This document shows positions 19,180 to 27,471 of a stretch of DNA of 35,732 nt, piece after piece. Numbering within the stretch: position 1 is the stretch's first letter; each line of letters starts with the position of its first letter. Position numbers and translations under genes: made by a program. The stretch is from IMG/VR virus record IMGVR_UViG_3300009103_000090, positions 1 to 35,732 of that record; one strand, 5' to 3'. Under the pieces are notes generated by a model. It saw nothing but the letters and a program-made list of their open reading frames with translations, did not search any database and was not told where the DNA came from. This DNA is from a virus.

Positions 19180-21694
19180 AAAATTTTCGCCTATGGAAAA
19201 GGCATTACCAGGTATACCAGGTGTAGACCTAGACAAGGATGATGTTGCGTCTGACGTAAACGTTGAAGTAGAAGGACAAGCTCCTTCACCAGAAGGTGGA
19301 CCAGCAATTACAGAATTAGCAGATGGGGGTGTTGAAGTTAACTTTGACCCTACACAATTGATGCCAGGAAATCCTGATGATCATTTTGCAAACCTAGCCG
19401 AAATGCTTCCTGAAAATGTTTTAGGACCTTTAGCATCGGATTTATATGAAAAACAAATGGACTATAAAATGTCCAGAAAAGATTGGGAGAATACTTATAT
19501 TGAAGGGCTTGACTTACTTGGATTTAAGTACCAACAGAGAACACAACCCTTTCAAGGGGCTTCAGGTGCAACTCACCCAGTATTAGCAGAAGCAGTTACA
19601 CAATTCCAAGCACAAGCGTATAAAGAATTATTACCGGCACAAGGACCTGTAAGAACACAAATTATGGGGATGCCTACTCCACAGAAAGATCAACAGTCTC
19701 AAAGAGTTAAAAATTATATGAACTACATGTTGATGAATCAAATGGATGGATATGATGAAGATTTTGATAGAATGTTATTCTATTTACCATTAGCAGGTTC
19801 TACATTTAAAAAAGTTTTCTTTGATGCTGTTAAACAACAACCGGTTTCTCAATTTGTACAAGCAGATGATTTATTAGTTCCATATAGTGCAACTAATATT
19901 GAAGATGCAGAATGTGTTATTCACGTTTTAAAAATGTCTGGTAATGAAATTAAAAAACAACAATACGCAGGTTTTTATAGAGATGTAGAATTAGGAACAC
20001 CACAAATGTTTGAAGACCCATTAAGACAAAAAGAAAAAGAATTAGATGGGCAAAAGAAAACTAAACCTGAAGATATTTACACTCTTTTAGAGTGTCATAC
20101 AAATTTGGACCTGGAGGGTTTTGAAGACGTTAATCCACAAACTCAAGAACCAACAGGTATCAAACTACCCTATATCGTAACCATCGATGCAGGTAGCCGT
20201 ACAGTTCTTTCTGTAAGAAGGAACTATGCGCCCAACGATCCGACTAAAAAGAAAACCCAATATTTCGTCCATTTCAAATTTCTGCCTGGACTAGGGTTTT
20301 ATGGTTTCGGATTAATACACATGATTGGCGGATTGAGCAGAACCGCAACGGTTGCTCTCCGCCAATTATTAGATGCTGGTACACTATCTAATTTACCAGC
20401 TGGATTTAAAATGAGAGGTATCAGAATTAGAGATGATGCTTCTCCTTTACAACCGGGAGAATGGAGAGACGTTGATGCTCCTGGTGGAAGTTTAAAAGAT
20501 TCATTTATGAACTTGCCGTATAAAGAACCTTCTCCAGTTCTTATGCAATTACTAGGAACAGTAGTAGCGGCAGGACAAAGATTTGCATCCATTGCTGATT
20601 CGCAAGTTGGTGATGGAAACCAATCTGCTGCAGTTGGAACAACTGTAGCTTTATTGGAAAGAGGCTCTAGAGTTATGAGTGCAATACATAAAAGATTGTT
20701 TTCATCTCTTAAAGAAGAGTTTCAATTACTAGCAAAAATATTTGCTACTTCTTTGCCACCAGAATATCCTTATGATGTTGTTGGTGCACAAAGAACAATC
20801 AAATCAGCCGATTTTGATGATAGGATAGACATTCTTCCTGTAGCGGACCCAGATATATTTTCACAAACACAGCGTATAAGTGTAGCTCAAACTGAATTAC
20901 AGTTAGCTATGTCAAACCCAAAAATGCACAACTTATATGAATGTTATAGACAAATGTACACGGCTTTAGGAGTGAAGAATATTGATGCAATATTACCACC
21001 TCCTGCTCCGCCTATGCCAAAAGATCCTGCGTTAGAGCATATTGATGCTTTAGCACAGAAACCTTTTCAAGCATATTCAGGCCAAGATCATAGAGCGCAT
21101 GTTACCGCGCACTTACATTTTATGGCTTTAAATATGGTAAGGAATAATCCTGTCATCATGGCTGCAGTAGAAAAAAATATTTTAGAGCATATTTCATTAA
21201 TGGCTCAAGAACATACTCAAATGGAGTTTCCACAAGAAATGCAGATGTTAACTCAATTACAACAGATGTCTCAACAAAGCCCTGAAATGCAACAACAGCT
21301 TGCACCTCAGATACAAGATATTACTCAAAAAATTGAAGCAAGAAAAGCTATATTGATTGCTGAAATTACAGAAGACTTCATGAAGGAAGAGAAGAAAATT
21401 ACTTCTCAATTTGATCATGATCCATTACTTAAACTTAAATCAAGAGAAGTTGATTTAAAAGCTATGGATACGGTCAGAAAACAAGAGGAAATGGAGCAAA
21501 GAAAAGCAGTAGAACAAGCTAAAATACTATCTAGAGAAGGTATTGAGGATGAGAAGCTTGATCAAAACGAAGAATTAGCTATACTACGAGCTGATACATC
21601 TTTAACAAAACAAGAAATGGCCGATGAAAATAAACGTGTCATTGCTAGAATGAAAGCTAAAGATGTTAGAACTTTAAAAGGTCCAAAATCTTAG
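19157..21694 (+). CDS. Portal protein (P22-like, long form)
   Basis: The 845-residue protein forms the dodecameric ring at one capsid vertex through which DNA passes and to which terminase and adaptors dock. The N-terminal 70 residues are Pro/Gly/Asp-rich. The core (DWENTYIEGLDLLGFKYQQR, then GASGATHPVLAEAVTQFQAQ) matches the pattern of long portals in podoviruses. The stem and crown region follows (VVAAGQRFASIADSQVGDGN), and from about 690 a Gln/Met-rich helical barrel (EMQMLTQLQQMSQQSPEMQQ) precedes a charged coiled tail. A P22-like internal barrel would fit the Gln-rich helix. Codon choice between about 20155 and 20370 is visibly more GC-rich than the rest. Confidence 0.85.
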   Translation: MADTPEDRKFSPMEKALPGIPGVDLDKDDVASDVNVEVEGQAPSPEGGPAITELADGGVEVNFDPTQLMPGNPDDHFANLAEMLPENVLGPLASDLYEKQMDYKMSRKDWENTYIEGLDLLGFKYQQRTQPFQGASGATHPVLAEAVTQFQAQAYKELLPAQGPVRTQIMGMPTPQKDQQSQRVKNYMNYMLMNQMDGYDEDFDRMLFYLPLAGSTFKKVFFDAVKQQPVSQFVQADDLLVPYSATNIEDAECVIHVLKMSGNEIKKQQYAGFYRDVELGTPQMFEDPLRQKEKELDGQKKTKPEDIYTLLECHTNLDLEGFEDVNPQTQEPTGIKLPYIVTIDAGSRTVLSVRRNYAPNDPTKKKTQYFVHFKFLPGLGFYGFGLIHMIGGLSRTATVALRQLLDAGTLSNLPAGFKMRGIRIRDDASPLQPGEWRDVDAPGGSLKDSFMNLPYKEPSPVLMQLLGTVVAAGQRFASIADSQVGDGNQSAAVGTTVALLERGSRVMSAIHKRLFSSLKEEFQLLAKIFATSLPPEYPYDVVGAQRTIKSADFDDRIDILPVADPDIFSQTQRISVAQTELQLAMSNPKMHNLYECYRQMYTALGVKNIDAILPPPAPPMPKDPALEHIDALAQKPFQAYSGQDHRAHVTAHLHFMALNMVRNNPVIMAAVEKNILEHISLMAQEHTQMEFPQEMQMLTQLQQMSQQSPEMQQQLAPQIQDITQKIEARKAILIAEITEDFMKEEKKITSQFDHDPLLKLKSREVDLKAMDTVRKQEEMEQRKAVEQAKILSREGIEDEKLDQNEELAILRADTSLTKQEMADENKRVIARMKAKDVRTLKGPKS

Positions 21695-21702
21695 GAGGAT
21701 AA

Positions 21703-21885
21703 ATGACAAAGAACGGTAAAGAACCATTCTACAAAGGAGTTAATCAAAAACAATTCGTCAATAAAGATGGATATCTTAAAGGCGGTGTTGAGATTAAAAT
21801 CCCTGAAGAGATCCCAACAGTAAACAAAGTTGGTGGTCAAAGAAGAATGCTTGCTGATAAAAAGTCAAAAGTTAAGTGGTATTAA
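21703..21885 (+). CDS. Small basic structural-region protein, 60 residues
   Basis: It starts behind AGGAGG (21694-21699) just after the portal. The sequence is short and Lys/Gly-rich (YKGVNQKQFVNKDGYLKGGV, VNKVGGQRRMLADKKSKVKW). The KVGGQRRML piece recalls the GGR motifs in neighbouring proteins. No family is recognised. It belongs to a row of six small proteins between portal and co-chaperonin. Confidence 0.65.
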   Translation: MTKNGKEPFYKGVNQKQFVNKDGYLKGGVEIKIPEEIPTVNKVGGQRRMLADKKSKVKWY

Positions 21886-21888
21886 CTT

Positions 21889-22275
21889 ATGGCTTGGTTT
21901 AGTTTAGCTAAGATCGCGTTACAAGCGGGATCACATATTTATAAAAAACGTCAAGAGACAAAAATGGCGATGGCGGATGCACAACACATGCACGCATCTA
22001 AGATGGCCCGAGGCGAGGAAGCTTACCAGGGCAAACTTTTAGAAGCCCGTCAAAACGACTACAAGGACGAGGTCGTTTTAGCGATTCTCACACTGCCCAT
22101 TTTGGTGCTCGCATGGGGGGTCTGGTCGGACGATCCGGCCGCTATGGAGAAAATTAAGACTTTCTTCGAACATTTCCAGGCGCTCCCATCATGGTTCACT
22201 AATTTATGGATCCTTGTATGTGCGTCAATTTTTGGTATAAAGGGAACACAGATATTTAGAAACGGTAAAAAATAA
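21889..22275 (+). CDS. Holin-like membrane protein
   Basis: The 128-residue protein has an N-terminal helical, Met/His/Gln-rich region, then two hydrophobic segments at about 61-79 (EVVLAILTLPILVLAWGVW) and 103-117 (FTNLWILVCASIFGI), and a short charged end. This layout resembles the phage/GTA 3TM-holin family, whose members permeabilise the inner membrane at lysis. An N-terminal amphipathic helix could be the third segment. No lysin is recognised in the window. The DNA from about 21960 to 22200 is clearly more GC-rich than its neighbours. There is no clear Shine-Dalgarno, but the ATG follows the upstream stop by 3 nt. Confidence 0.65.
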   Translation: MAWFSLAKIALQAGSHIYKKRQETKMAMADAQHMHASKMARGEEAYQGKLLEARQNDYKDEVVLAILTLPILVLAWGVWSDDPAAMEKIKTFFEHFQALPSWFTNLWILVCASIFGIKGTQIFRNGKK

Positions 22276-22284
22276 GGAGCTAAA

Positions 22285-22632
22285 ATGGCAAACACAGGAA
22301 GAATGAACCTACTTGAAGAAGAAGGTCGTATCAAATCTGAACCTCAAACTAAAAACGTCAAAGCTGAAGAAAAAAGAGTAGTTGGCGAAATAAAAAAAGG
22401 CTACAAAAAAGGTGGTCGTATTGGGTTTAAACATGGTAAGTGGGTATCAAAACCTAATCCGCATATTGATATGCATCAATATGTTGATAAAAAAACTGGC
22501 AAAGAAGTCGACGATGGAAAACCCGGAACAAGTAAAACTATTAAGGGTTCTGAAATGAAAATATCAAAACGTCAAAGACGTTTAGGCCCATCAAAAGGAA
22601 GTGGTAGACCTAAGGGTGGTTGGACAAGTTAA
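22285..22632 (+). CDS. Basic Gly-rich protein with GGRIGF motif
   Basis: The 115-residue protein is very basic. Residues about 40-52 read YKKGGRIGFKHGK, the same motif as in the 795- and 1276-residue proteins. The C-terminus (KISKRQRRLGPSKGSGRPKG) is Lys/Arg/Gly-rich and resembles DNA- or RNA-binding tails. It probably is a virion or assembly component binding nucleic acid; this is inference from composition and place. AAGGAG precedes the ATG. Confidence 0.7.
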   Translation: MANTGRMNLLEEEGRIKSEPQTKNVKAEEKRVVGEIKKGYKKGGRIGFKHGKWVSKPNPHIDMHQYVDKKTGKEVDDGKPGTSKTIKGSEMKISKRQRRLGPSKGSGRPKGGWTS

Positions 22633-22647
22633 TTAACGGAGGAAACA

Positions 22648-22878
22648 ATGAGACAGAACGGCGTAAGAAGTAATGTTAGATTTCCATATGCAAGTAGAGC
22701 TAAAAAATCTACTGGCGGAAAATCTCAAGGTTACAACGACAGACTGGATGAATCATTAGGCGCAAGAGATGGTAAAAAATCTCAAACCTTTAAGGCTCGA
22801 AGAGATGAGTCTAAAGGTATGGAAAAAGCTATGGGTAAAAGAGCTTATTCTGCGGTGTCTACTATGGATAAATCCTAA
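22648..22878 (+). CDS. Small basic phage protein, 76 residues
   Basis: A GGAGG ribosome site precedes it. The sequence (YNDRLDESLGARDGKKSQTF, then KARRDESKGMEKAMGKRAYS) contains two related halves, each with RxDES, and matches a small protein type I recognise in marine phages located near portal and capsid genes. The function is unknown. Stop and next ATG overlap as TAATG. Confidence 0.7.
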   Translation: MRQNGVRSNVRFPYASRAKKSTGGKSQGYNDRLDESLGARDGKKSQTFKARRDESKGMEKAMGKRAYSAVSTMDKS

Positions 22879-23126
22879 TGAGTTATCAGGATAAAAAAGC
22901 ATTTCCTGATGCTGGAATGAAAAAATATTTTTCATCTAATAAAGATTTATATCCTAGTGGTGGAATTCCAATTAGAACGAATTTTAGCACTGGTGGAAAT
23001 GAGCAAATGAAAAAACATGCTAAGCATCATTCAGATAAACATATGTCTCATATGAAAGCAAATATGAAAAAAGGAGATAGTTTTAAAAAAGCACATAATA
23101 AAGCTATGAAAAAAGTAGGTGTATAA
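22878..23126 (+). CDS. Small His/Lys/Met-rich protein, 82 residues
   Basis: It is joined on both sides by TAATG. The N-terminal half contains SGGIPIRTNFSTGGNEQ. The C-terminal half is extremely rich in Lys, His and Met (KKHAKHHSDKHMSHMKANMK), suggesting metal or nucleic-acid contact. No family is recognised. It is probably translated in one run with the genes before and after. Confidence 0.65.
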   Translation: MSYQDKKAFPDAGMKKYFSSNKDLYPSGGIPIRTNFSTGGNEQMKKHAKHHSDKHMSHMKANMKKGDSFKKAHNKAMKKVGV

Positions 23127-23401
23127 TGGCACATTATGATTCAACATCACATAATCCAAGACTCAAAGGTAAACCAAAACCTTTAAGTTCTCAATCACCT
23201 CATTTATCTGTTTATAAAGAAGGTGGTAGAGTTGGCGCTAAACATGGTGGCGGCAAAGATCATTGGATTCAAGATGCTACTAAAGGTATGAGAAAAGATA
23301 AACCATGCACAGGAAAAAAATTCGGGAGTAAAACATGCCCGCCAGGTTCTAAAAGATATAATTTAGCCAAGACTTTTAGATCCATGAATAAAAAAGGTTA
23401 A
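23126..23401 (+). CDS. Small basic protein with GGRVG motif, 91 residues
   Basis: A third small protein in the TAATG chain. YKEGGRVGAKHGGGKDHW (about 30-47) is a further copy of the recurring glycine-rich motif. Two cysteines (KPCTGKKFGSKTCPPGSKR) follow. The protein is basic throughout. Likely a virion or assembly-associated protein, from position and the shared motif only. Confidence 0.65.
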   Translation: MAHYDSTSHNPRLKGKPKPLSSQSPHLSVYKEGGRVGAKHGGGKDHWIQDATKGMRKDKPCTGKKFGSKTCPPGSKRYNLAKTFRSMNKKG

Positions 23402-23637
23402 TGGAAGAAATATTAAAATTAAAAAGACAGATTAAAAATACTTTAGGAGCAATAACACTTGCACTAACTTCAGGGGCAGGGGTTGACAATTTCGAAGCTT
23501 ATAAGTATATGTTAGGACAAATAAACGCTTACGAAGCAATTTTACAGGAAATTTCCAACCTGCTTGAAAAAAAGGAGCAATATGAAAAACACACAGGAAA
23601 CGTCATCGATATCAACGACAGACATACCAAAAATTAA
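23401..23637 (+). CDS. Small helical protein, 78 residues
   Basis: It begins in a TAATG overlap and overlaps the co-chaperonin gene by 56 nt. The sequence (EEILKLKRQIKNTLGAITLA, YMLGQINAYEAILQEISNLL) gives two amphipathic helices with an intervening Gly-Val loop, the size of small phage chaperone or scaffold-like proteins. The ribosome site AAAGGAG for the next gene (23571-23577) lies within it. The function is unknown. Confidence 0.7.
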   Translation: MEEILKLKRQIKNTLGAITLALTSGAGVDNFEAYKYMLGQINAYEAILQEISNLLEKKEQYEKHTGNVIDINDRHTKN

Positions 23638-24004
23638 ATCAGCATTAACAGATAAATACAAAGAAGAATCATCTAAGTTGCCTAAACCAACTGGTTGGAG
23701 AATTTTAGTTCTTCCTTTTCAAGGGAAGAAAAAAACTAAAGGAGGAATTCTATATTCCGATGAACAAGTCGATAGACAACAACTCGCTACAGTATGTGGA
23801 AACGTACTAGAGATGGGTCCCGATTGTTATAGGGATAAAGAAAGATATCCCGATGGTCCGTGGTGCAAAAAGGGAGACTGGGTAATATTTGCTCGGTATG
23901 CAGGATCTCGGTTTAAAATAGAAGGTGGAGAAGTAAGACTGTTAAACGATGATGAAATCATCGCAACAATTAAGAACCCAGAGGATATAATCCATGAGTT
24001 CTAA
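23582..24004 (+). CDS. Phage GroES-like co-chaperonin
   Basis: The 140-residue product starts at ATG 23582 behind AAAGGAG; an in-frame TTG at 23564 is rejected because it precedes that site. The core is GroES-like: PTGWRILVLPFQGKKKTKGG (N-terminal strand and start of the mobile loop), ILYSDEQVDRQQLATVCGNV, then PWCKKGDWVIFARYAG (roof-strand GD-VIF motif) and NDDEIIATIKN. It would cap host GroEL and aid folding of capsid protein, as T4 gp31 does. An N-terminal extension of about 30 residues and an insert (DCYRDKERYPDGPWC) are typical of phage versions. The capsid gene lies 2.2 kb downstream. Confidence 0.85.
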   Translation: MKNTQETSSISTTDIPKIKSALTDKYKEESSKLPKPTGWRILVLPFQGKKKTKGGILYSDEQVDRQQLATVCGNVLEMGPDCYRDKERYPDGPWCKKGDWVIFARYAGSRFKIEGGEVRLLNDDEIIATIKNPEDIIHEF

Positions 24005-24024
24005 TTTCTACATAGGAGGAAACT

Positions 24025-25047
24025 ATGCCTGATCAAGAACAACAATCAGACAAAAAAGAAGAAAAGTTAGTTCCACTTGATACAACAGGACCAGGAGCCG
24101 AAGTTGATTTACCAGATGATACGGTAAAAAAAGACGAAACTCCCGCACCTGAAGTTAAAACGGAACCGGAACAAGAACCAGCAATAGTTACTGAAGTACC
24201 AGCAGAACCAGCAGAACCAGTAAAAACGGAACAAGAGCCACAAGAAGAACAAAAACTAGAAGAGTATAGTGAAGGCGTTAATAAACGTATTGCTAAACTA
24301 ACTAGAAAAATGAGAGAAGCTGAGCGTAGGGAAAAAGCTGCGCTTGATTATGCACAGGGTGCTAAACGTGAAATCGAGATTATGTCCGATAAGTTTAGAA
24401 CTACTGAAGAAAAGTATGATAAAGCTTTCTCTGATAAAGTCTCTCAACAACTTAAATCAGCACAAGAAGAATTAGGTCAAGCTATAGAATCAGGCGATGC
24501 TGCTAAACAAGTTTTAGCAAATAAGAAAATCGCTGCTTTATCTATAGAAGAAGCTAGATTATCTGCCGCTGAACAGTATAGAGCAGACACTAAACCTAAG
24601 ACTCCTGAGGAGCAGGATTATCTTAGACATAGGGAAACACCTTCAACCCTTCCAAGAGAACATGCGGCTCGGGGAACACCTGATCCAAAAGCTGAAACTT
24701 GGGCAGAAAAGAATAATTGGTTCGGTCAAGATCGAGCTATGACATTCACTGCTTTTGAGATTCATAAAGATCTCGTGGAAAAAGAAGGTTTTGATCCTAA
24801 ATCTGACGAATATTATAAGGAAATTGACAAGCGAATAAGAGTTGACTTTCCTCATAAATTTGATAAGAGTGATTATAACTCGACCAAAACCGTTCAGACG
24901 GTTGCTTCAGCGACTTCATCAGCTGCTAGAAGTATAAAACCTGGTCGCAAAACCGTGAAGCTCACGTCTTCACAGGTAGCAATAGCTAAAAAGCTAAACG
25001 TGCCACTCGAAGATTATGCGAAACAATTATCCATGAAGGAGGTATAA
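24025..25047 (+). CDS. Putative scaffolding protein
   Basis: The 340-residue protein has an acidic Pro/Glu/Val-rich N-terminus (1-75), a long charged coiled-coil region (GVNKRIAKLTRKMREAERRE, to about 175) and a basic C-terminal part ending in a short helical segment (SQVAIAKKLNVPLEDYAKQL). Acidic low-complexity start, coiled coil and basic end, together with its position just before the capsid genes, fit a scaffold that organises capsid assembly and is then lost. Strong AGGAGG before the ATG. The identity is by architecture, not by motif. Confidence 0.65.
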   Translation: MPDQEQQSDKKEEKLVPLDTTGPGAEVDLPDDTVKKDETPAPEVKTEPEQEPAIVTEVPAEPAEPVKTEQEPQEEQKLEEYSEGVNKRIAKLTRKMREAERREKAALDYAQGAKREIEIMSDKFRTTEEKYDKAFSDKVSQQLKSAQEELGQAIESGDAAKQVLANKKIAALSIEEARLSAAEQYRADTKPKTPEEQDYLRHRETPSTLPREHAARGTPDPKAETWAEKNNWFGQDRAMTFTAFEIHKDLVEKEGFDPKSDEYYKEIDKRIRVDFPHKFDKSDYNSTKTVQTVASATSSAARSIKPGRKTVKLTSSQVAIAKKLNVPLEDYAKQLSMKEV

Positions 25048-25051
25048 GCAT

Positions 25052-25510
25052 ATGGAAAAACAAACTAAAACTCCTCGTGCTCAACAAACTAGGTCTGAAT
25101 CTGAAAGACCAAAAGTTTGGGTGAACTCATCTCACTTAGATGCACCTAAGTGTCCAGACGGCTTTAGACAGCGTTGGATTCGTTATGAAACGATGGGACA
25201 AGATGATACTAAAAATATCACGTCCAAGTTAAGGCAGGGTTGGGAACTCGTAAGAGCTGATGCCTATCCTGATCTGAACTATCCCGCAATAGAGTCCGGT
25301 CGGTACAAAGGTTACATCGGAGTAGGTGGTCTAGTGTTGGCTAGAATACCAGAAGAACTCGCACGTCAACGTGACGCTCACTTTAGTAAGCTCACGAAAG
25401 ACAAACAGGAAGCTGTTGAAAACGAGCCTCTGAAGGACCAGCATCCAAGTATGCCAATGAGTAATCAAAGGCGTACTACGTATAGTTTCGGTGGTGGCAA
25501 AAAAGAATAA
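25052..25510 (+). CDS. Hypothetical head-region protein, 152 residues
   Basis: It follows the scaffold by 4 nt with AGGAGG in the scaffold's end. The sequence (DGFRQRWIRYETMGQDDTKN, KLRQGWELVRADAYPDLNYP, GRYKGYIGVGGLVLARIPEE) has Trp/Tyr/Arg-rich conserved-looking blocks and a hydrophilic C-terminal third. I associate this type with the scaffold-capsid interval of marine podoviruses, function unknown. Followed by about 80 nt without a gene, containing the palindrome TTTACATGTAAA and two copies of AACAACTATGG (25563-25573, 25582-25592). Confidence 0.7.
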   Translation: MEKQTKTPRAQQTRSESERPKVWVNSSHLDAPKCPDGFRQRWIRYETMGQDDTKNITSKLRQGWELVRADAYPDLNYPAIESGRYKGYIGVGGLVLARIPEELARQRDAHFSKLTKDKQEAVENEPLKDQHPSMPMSNQRRTTYSFGGGKKE

Positions 25511-25588
25511 TTCTTTTCAAACTTTCCGAATTTAAATTAACCCGTTTACATGTAAAAATGTGAACAACTATGGAATAGGTAAACAACT

Positions 25589-26209
25589 ATGGCAAATAGA
25601 CAAACTGTGGGCTATGGCTTAAAACCTGTAAATACGCTTGGAAATACTCCAGCTACTTCAGGTCAGTCAAAGTACACAATCGAAACCGGTCATGCGGCTG
25701 CTATTTACAATGGTGAGCCAGTTTTGCTAATCGTTTCTACGACAGCAGGTACTGGTGGTTTTCTTAACACTGCGGCAGCAGGTACTACAGGTGATCTTCT
25801 TGGAGTTTTCAATGGTTGCTTCTACAATGCAGCAACTACTGAGAAACCAACTTGGAGCAACTACTACCCAGCTGCAACAGCACCAGCAAATAGCGAAAAC
25901 ATAACTGCTTTCGTTAACGACAACCCGTTCCAGGAATATCAGATCGCACTTAGCACAGCTATTAGTCCAACGACTATTGCTGGAAAAGCGGTTCTTGCAG
26001 GATTAGTGATCCCTACATCTGCTTCCGGTGAAAGTACTGGAGGAAGATCGAACATCAATGCTGATTATGGAAACATTGCAGCATCAGCTAAAAACTGGAG
26101 AATCTTACGTTCAGCTGAAGATCCTGATAACTCAGACTTCGCATCAGCATTTGCGAATATTATAGTTATGCAAAACTGTAAATATTCTCAACTTGTTGTT
26201 GGAGTCTAA
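25589..26209 (+). CDS. Capsid-associated protein (decoration-like)
   Basis: The 206-residue protein is rich in Ala, Thr, Gly and Asn with beta-like sequence (ETGHAAAIYNGEPVLLIVST, TTGDLLGVFNGCFYN). It sits immediately before the major capsid gene, with which it shares abundant-protein codon choice. A head-decoration or minor capsid role is likely. Its ATG lies in the second copy of the direct repeat AACAACTATGG and has only a weak ribosome site. Confidence 0.7.
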   Translation: MANRQTVGYGLKPVNTLGNTPATSGQSKYTIETGHAAAIYNGEPVLLIVSTTAGTGGFLNTAAAGTTGDLLGVFNGCFYNAATTEKPTWSNYYPAATAPANSENITAFVNDNPFQEYQIALSTAISPTTIAGKAVLAGLVIPTSASGESTGGRSNINADYGNIAASAKNWRILRSAEDPDNSDFASAFANIIVMQNCKYSQLVVGV

Positions 26210-26224
26210 TAGGAGCATAACGAC

Positions 26225-27133
26225 ATGGCAATATCACGAGCACAGCTAGTTAAAGAACTAGAACCCGGTCTGAATGCACTATTCGGCCTGGAATATAAAC
26301 GTTATGAAAACGAAGCAAGTCAGATTTTCGACAACGAATCTTCTGACAGAGCTTTTGAAGAAGAAGTAATGTTATCTGGTTTTGGGACTGCAGATGTTAA
26401 ACCTGAAGGTAGCGGCGTTCAATACGACGATGCACAGGAAACATACACTGCTAGATACACTCACGACACAGTAGCATTAGCATTCGCGTTGACAGAAGAA
26501 GCTATCGAAGATAACCTCTACGACAGAATCTCTTCTAGATACACAAAGGCTTTAGCACGTTCAATGGCGACATCAAAACAAGTTAAAGGTGCAAACGTAC
26601 TTAATAATGCGTTCCAAGCTTCCGGCTACAATGGCGGAGACGGCGAATCATTATGTGGTAACGCTCACCCTACACTTAATGGTAACCAAACTAACATCCC
26701 TACTACTGCAGCAGACTTATCTGAAACATCTTTAGAGCAAGCGTTGATTGACATCGCTTCTTTCCAAGATGAAAGAGGTCTTAAAATTGCAGCTCAAGGA
26801 ATGAAAATGATCATCCCTAAAGAGCTTCAGTTTACTGCTGAGAGAATTATGAAGTCTCAAGGTAGAGTTGGTACTGCGGATAACGATATCAATGCTGTTA
26901 AAAGCATGGGTATGGTTCCTCAGGGATTTGTAGTTAATCACTACTTATCTGATACTGACGCTTGGTTTATCAAAACTGATGTACCAAATGGAATGAAGCA
27001 CTTCGTTAGAGCACCATTAAAAACAGCTATGGAAGGCGACTTCGATACTGGAAACGTTAGATACAAAGCTAGAGAAAGATACAGCTTCGGCTGGTCTGAC
27101 TGGAGAGGTATCTACGGAAACCAAGGTGCTTAA
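26225..27133 (+). CDS. Major capsid protein
   Basis: The 302-residue protein is acidic, without low-complexity, and has the layout of HK97-fold capsid proteins: N-terminal helices (LEPGLNALFGLEYKRYENEA), an E-loop-like segment (QYDDAQETYTARYTHDTVAL), the spine helix (DRISSRYTKALARSMATSKQ), and the A-domain with PKELQFTAERIM and the final DFDTGNVRYKARERYSFGWSD. The position after scaffold and before a strong terminator, and codon choice with many preferred codons, support a highly expressed shell protein. AGGAG is 10 nt upstream of the ATG. Confidence 0.88.
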   Translation: MAISRAQLVKELEPGLNALFGLEYKRYENEASQIFDNESSDRAFEEEVMLSGFGTADVKPEGSGVQYDDAQETYTARYTHDTVALAFALTEEAIEDNLYDRISSRYTKALARSMATSKQVKGANVLNNAFQASGYNGGDGESLCGNAHPTLNGNQTNIPTTAADLSETSLEQALIDIASFQDERGLKIAAQGMKMIIPKELQFTAERIMKSQGRVGTADNDINAVKSMGMVPQGFVVNHYLSDTDAWFIKTDVPNGMKHFVRAPLKTAMEGDFDTGNVRYKARERYSFGWSDWRGIYGNQGA

Positions 27134-27161
27134 TAACTAATTAAGTCTTTAAACTAATATT

Positions 27162-27190
27162 AAGGGGCGGCTTGACCGCCCCTTTTTTTT
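27162..27190 (+). terminator. Strong intrinsic terminator after capsid gene
   Basis: AAGGGGCGG (27162-27170), the loop CTTGA and CCGCCCCTT (27176-27184) form a perfect GC-rich stem followed by a run of T (to 27190). It lies 28 nt after the capsid stop and should end most head-gene transcripts in the plus direction. Confidence 0.92.
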
Positions 27191-27219
27191 GTGTTATGGT
27201 AAAAAATCAAAAGGTAATA

Positions 27220-27471
27220 ATGAAAACATTTAGAATACAGATAAGAGCTTACGGTTATTATGCCGATTTTAAGGTAGAATCGAACGACACTCCCGAAGAC
27301 CTTGAAAAAGCTATTATTGACAAACTGGGACAAAATGTTGTAAAGTGGGACAGTGCTGGAGAATTTTTTGGAGGCACTAACTATATTACCTATGAGGAGG
27401 TCCAAGACTATGGTAACAGACCTATACAAACAAAAAAGGTCCTTGGAGTTGAACTGGCAACAGGAGTATAA
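27220..27471 (+). CDS. Hypothetical 83-residue protein
   Basis: The ATG at 27220 follows AAGGT by 5 nt; upstream in-frame codons lie in the terminator and are rejected. The protein is small and alpha/beta-like (KTFRIQIRAYGYYADFKVES, NDTPEDLEKAIIDKLGQNVV, KWDSAGEFFGG). No family is recognised. Its end overlaps the next gene by 62 nt. It has its own ribosome site, but its promoter, right after a strong terminator, is not evident. Confidence 0.65.
   Translation: MKTFRIQIRAYGYYADFKVESNDTPEDLEKAIIDKLGQNVVKWDSAGEFFGGTNYITYEEVQDYGNRPIQTKKVLGVELATGV

Noticed and set aside
24643-24855. Minus-strand frame of 70 codons in the scaffold gene
   Set aside because: Antisense shadow without a ribosome site.
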